A stretch of DNA of 5,553 nucleotides from Tannerella sp. GTDB lineage: Bacteria > Bacteroidota > Bacteroidia > Bacteroidales > Tannerellaceae. The position numbers were made by a program, and so were the translations under genes. The first letter of the stretch is position 1. Every line of letters starts with the position of its first letter. The notes below the pieces were generated by a model. That model made no database searches. It was not told the origin of the DNA and was given only the letters and a program-made list of their open reading frames with translations. Below are positions 5,525 through 5,553 of this stretch, one piece after another. The stretch is taken from contig JAISTJ010000166.1 of assembly GCA_031272655.1 (NCBI GenBank), positions 1 to 5,553 on the forward strand, given 5' to 3'.

Positions 5525-5553
5525 TCCCTAAAAATGTGGATTTTTCACTTCTC

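Noticed and set aside
5530..5545. Inverted repeat AAAAAT-GTGG-ATTTTT just upstream of the promoter.
   Set aside because: A 6-bp pure A/T stem is weak and expected by chance in AT-rich intergenic DNA; it could be part of a neighbouring gene's end, but the window stops 8 bases later.

Overview
The window looks like a piece of a Bacteroidota (probably Bacteroidales) chromosome. The right four fifths is a compact minus-strand operon of an outer-membrane TonB-dependent receptor with an N-terminal carboxypeptidase-regulatory-like domain, a lipoprotein of the DUF4374 type, and a polytopic ferric-reductase-like membrane protein. Just upstream is a TTG-N20-TACCTTTG promoter, which is the Bacteroidota sigma-ABfr type. 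All assignments come from reading the sequence and from remembered family features; no database search was run.

Layout, left to right. Positions 1-603 are AT-rich (about 25-32% G+C in two 60-base lines counted by hand) and hold only fragments on the plus strand. These are the 3' end of an unrecognised gene (to 196), a 43-codon piece resembling the end of a winged-helix domain (209-340), a threefold 11-bp tandem repeat (341-373), and a second, probably decayed winged-helix fragment with an NDTL-repeat linker (409-603, possibly starting upstream). A strong plus-strand hairpin terminator (647-687) closes this side. From 737 to 5470 the sequence is visibly richer in G+C and holds three tightly spaced minus-strand genes, transcribed right to left: receptor (5470-3068), lipoprotein (3061-1718) and membrane protein (1705-737). 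The gaps between them are 6 and 12 bases.

How the genes may work together. The first two genes correspond in type to XusA and XusB, the receptor and surface lipoprotein of the xenosiderophore system of Bacteroides thetaiotaomicron. The third partner there, XusC, is a PepSY-type inner-membrane protein. Here that slot is filled by a seven-helix MsrQ/ferric-reductase-like protein carrying a predicted periplasmic Gly/His-rich loop. A reasonable model is capture of a ferric chelate or heme-like ligand at the cell surface, TonB-driven import, and reduction or metal handling at the inner membrane. The substrate is not shown by the sequence. An 8-bp perfect inverted repeat laid over the -7 promoter element is a candidate operator.
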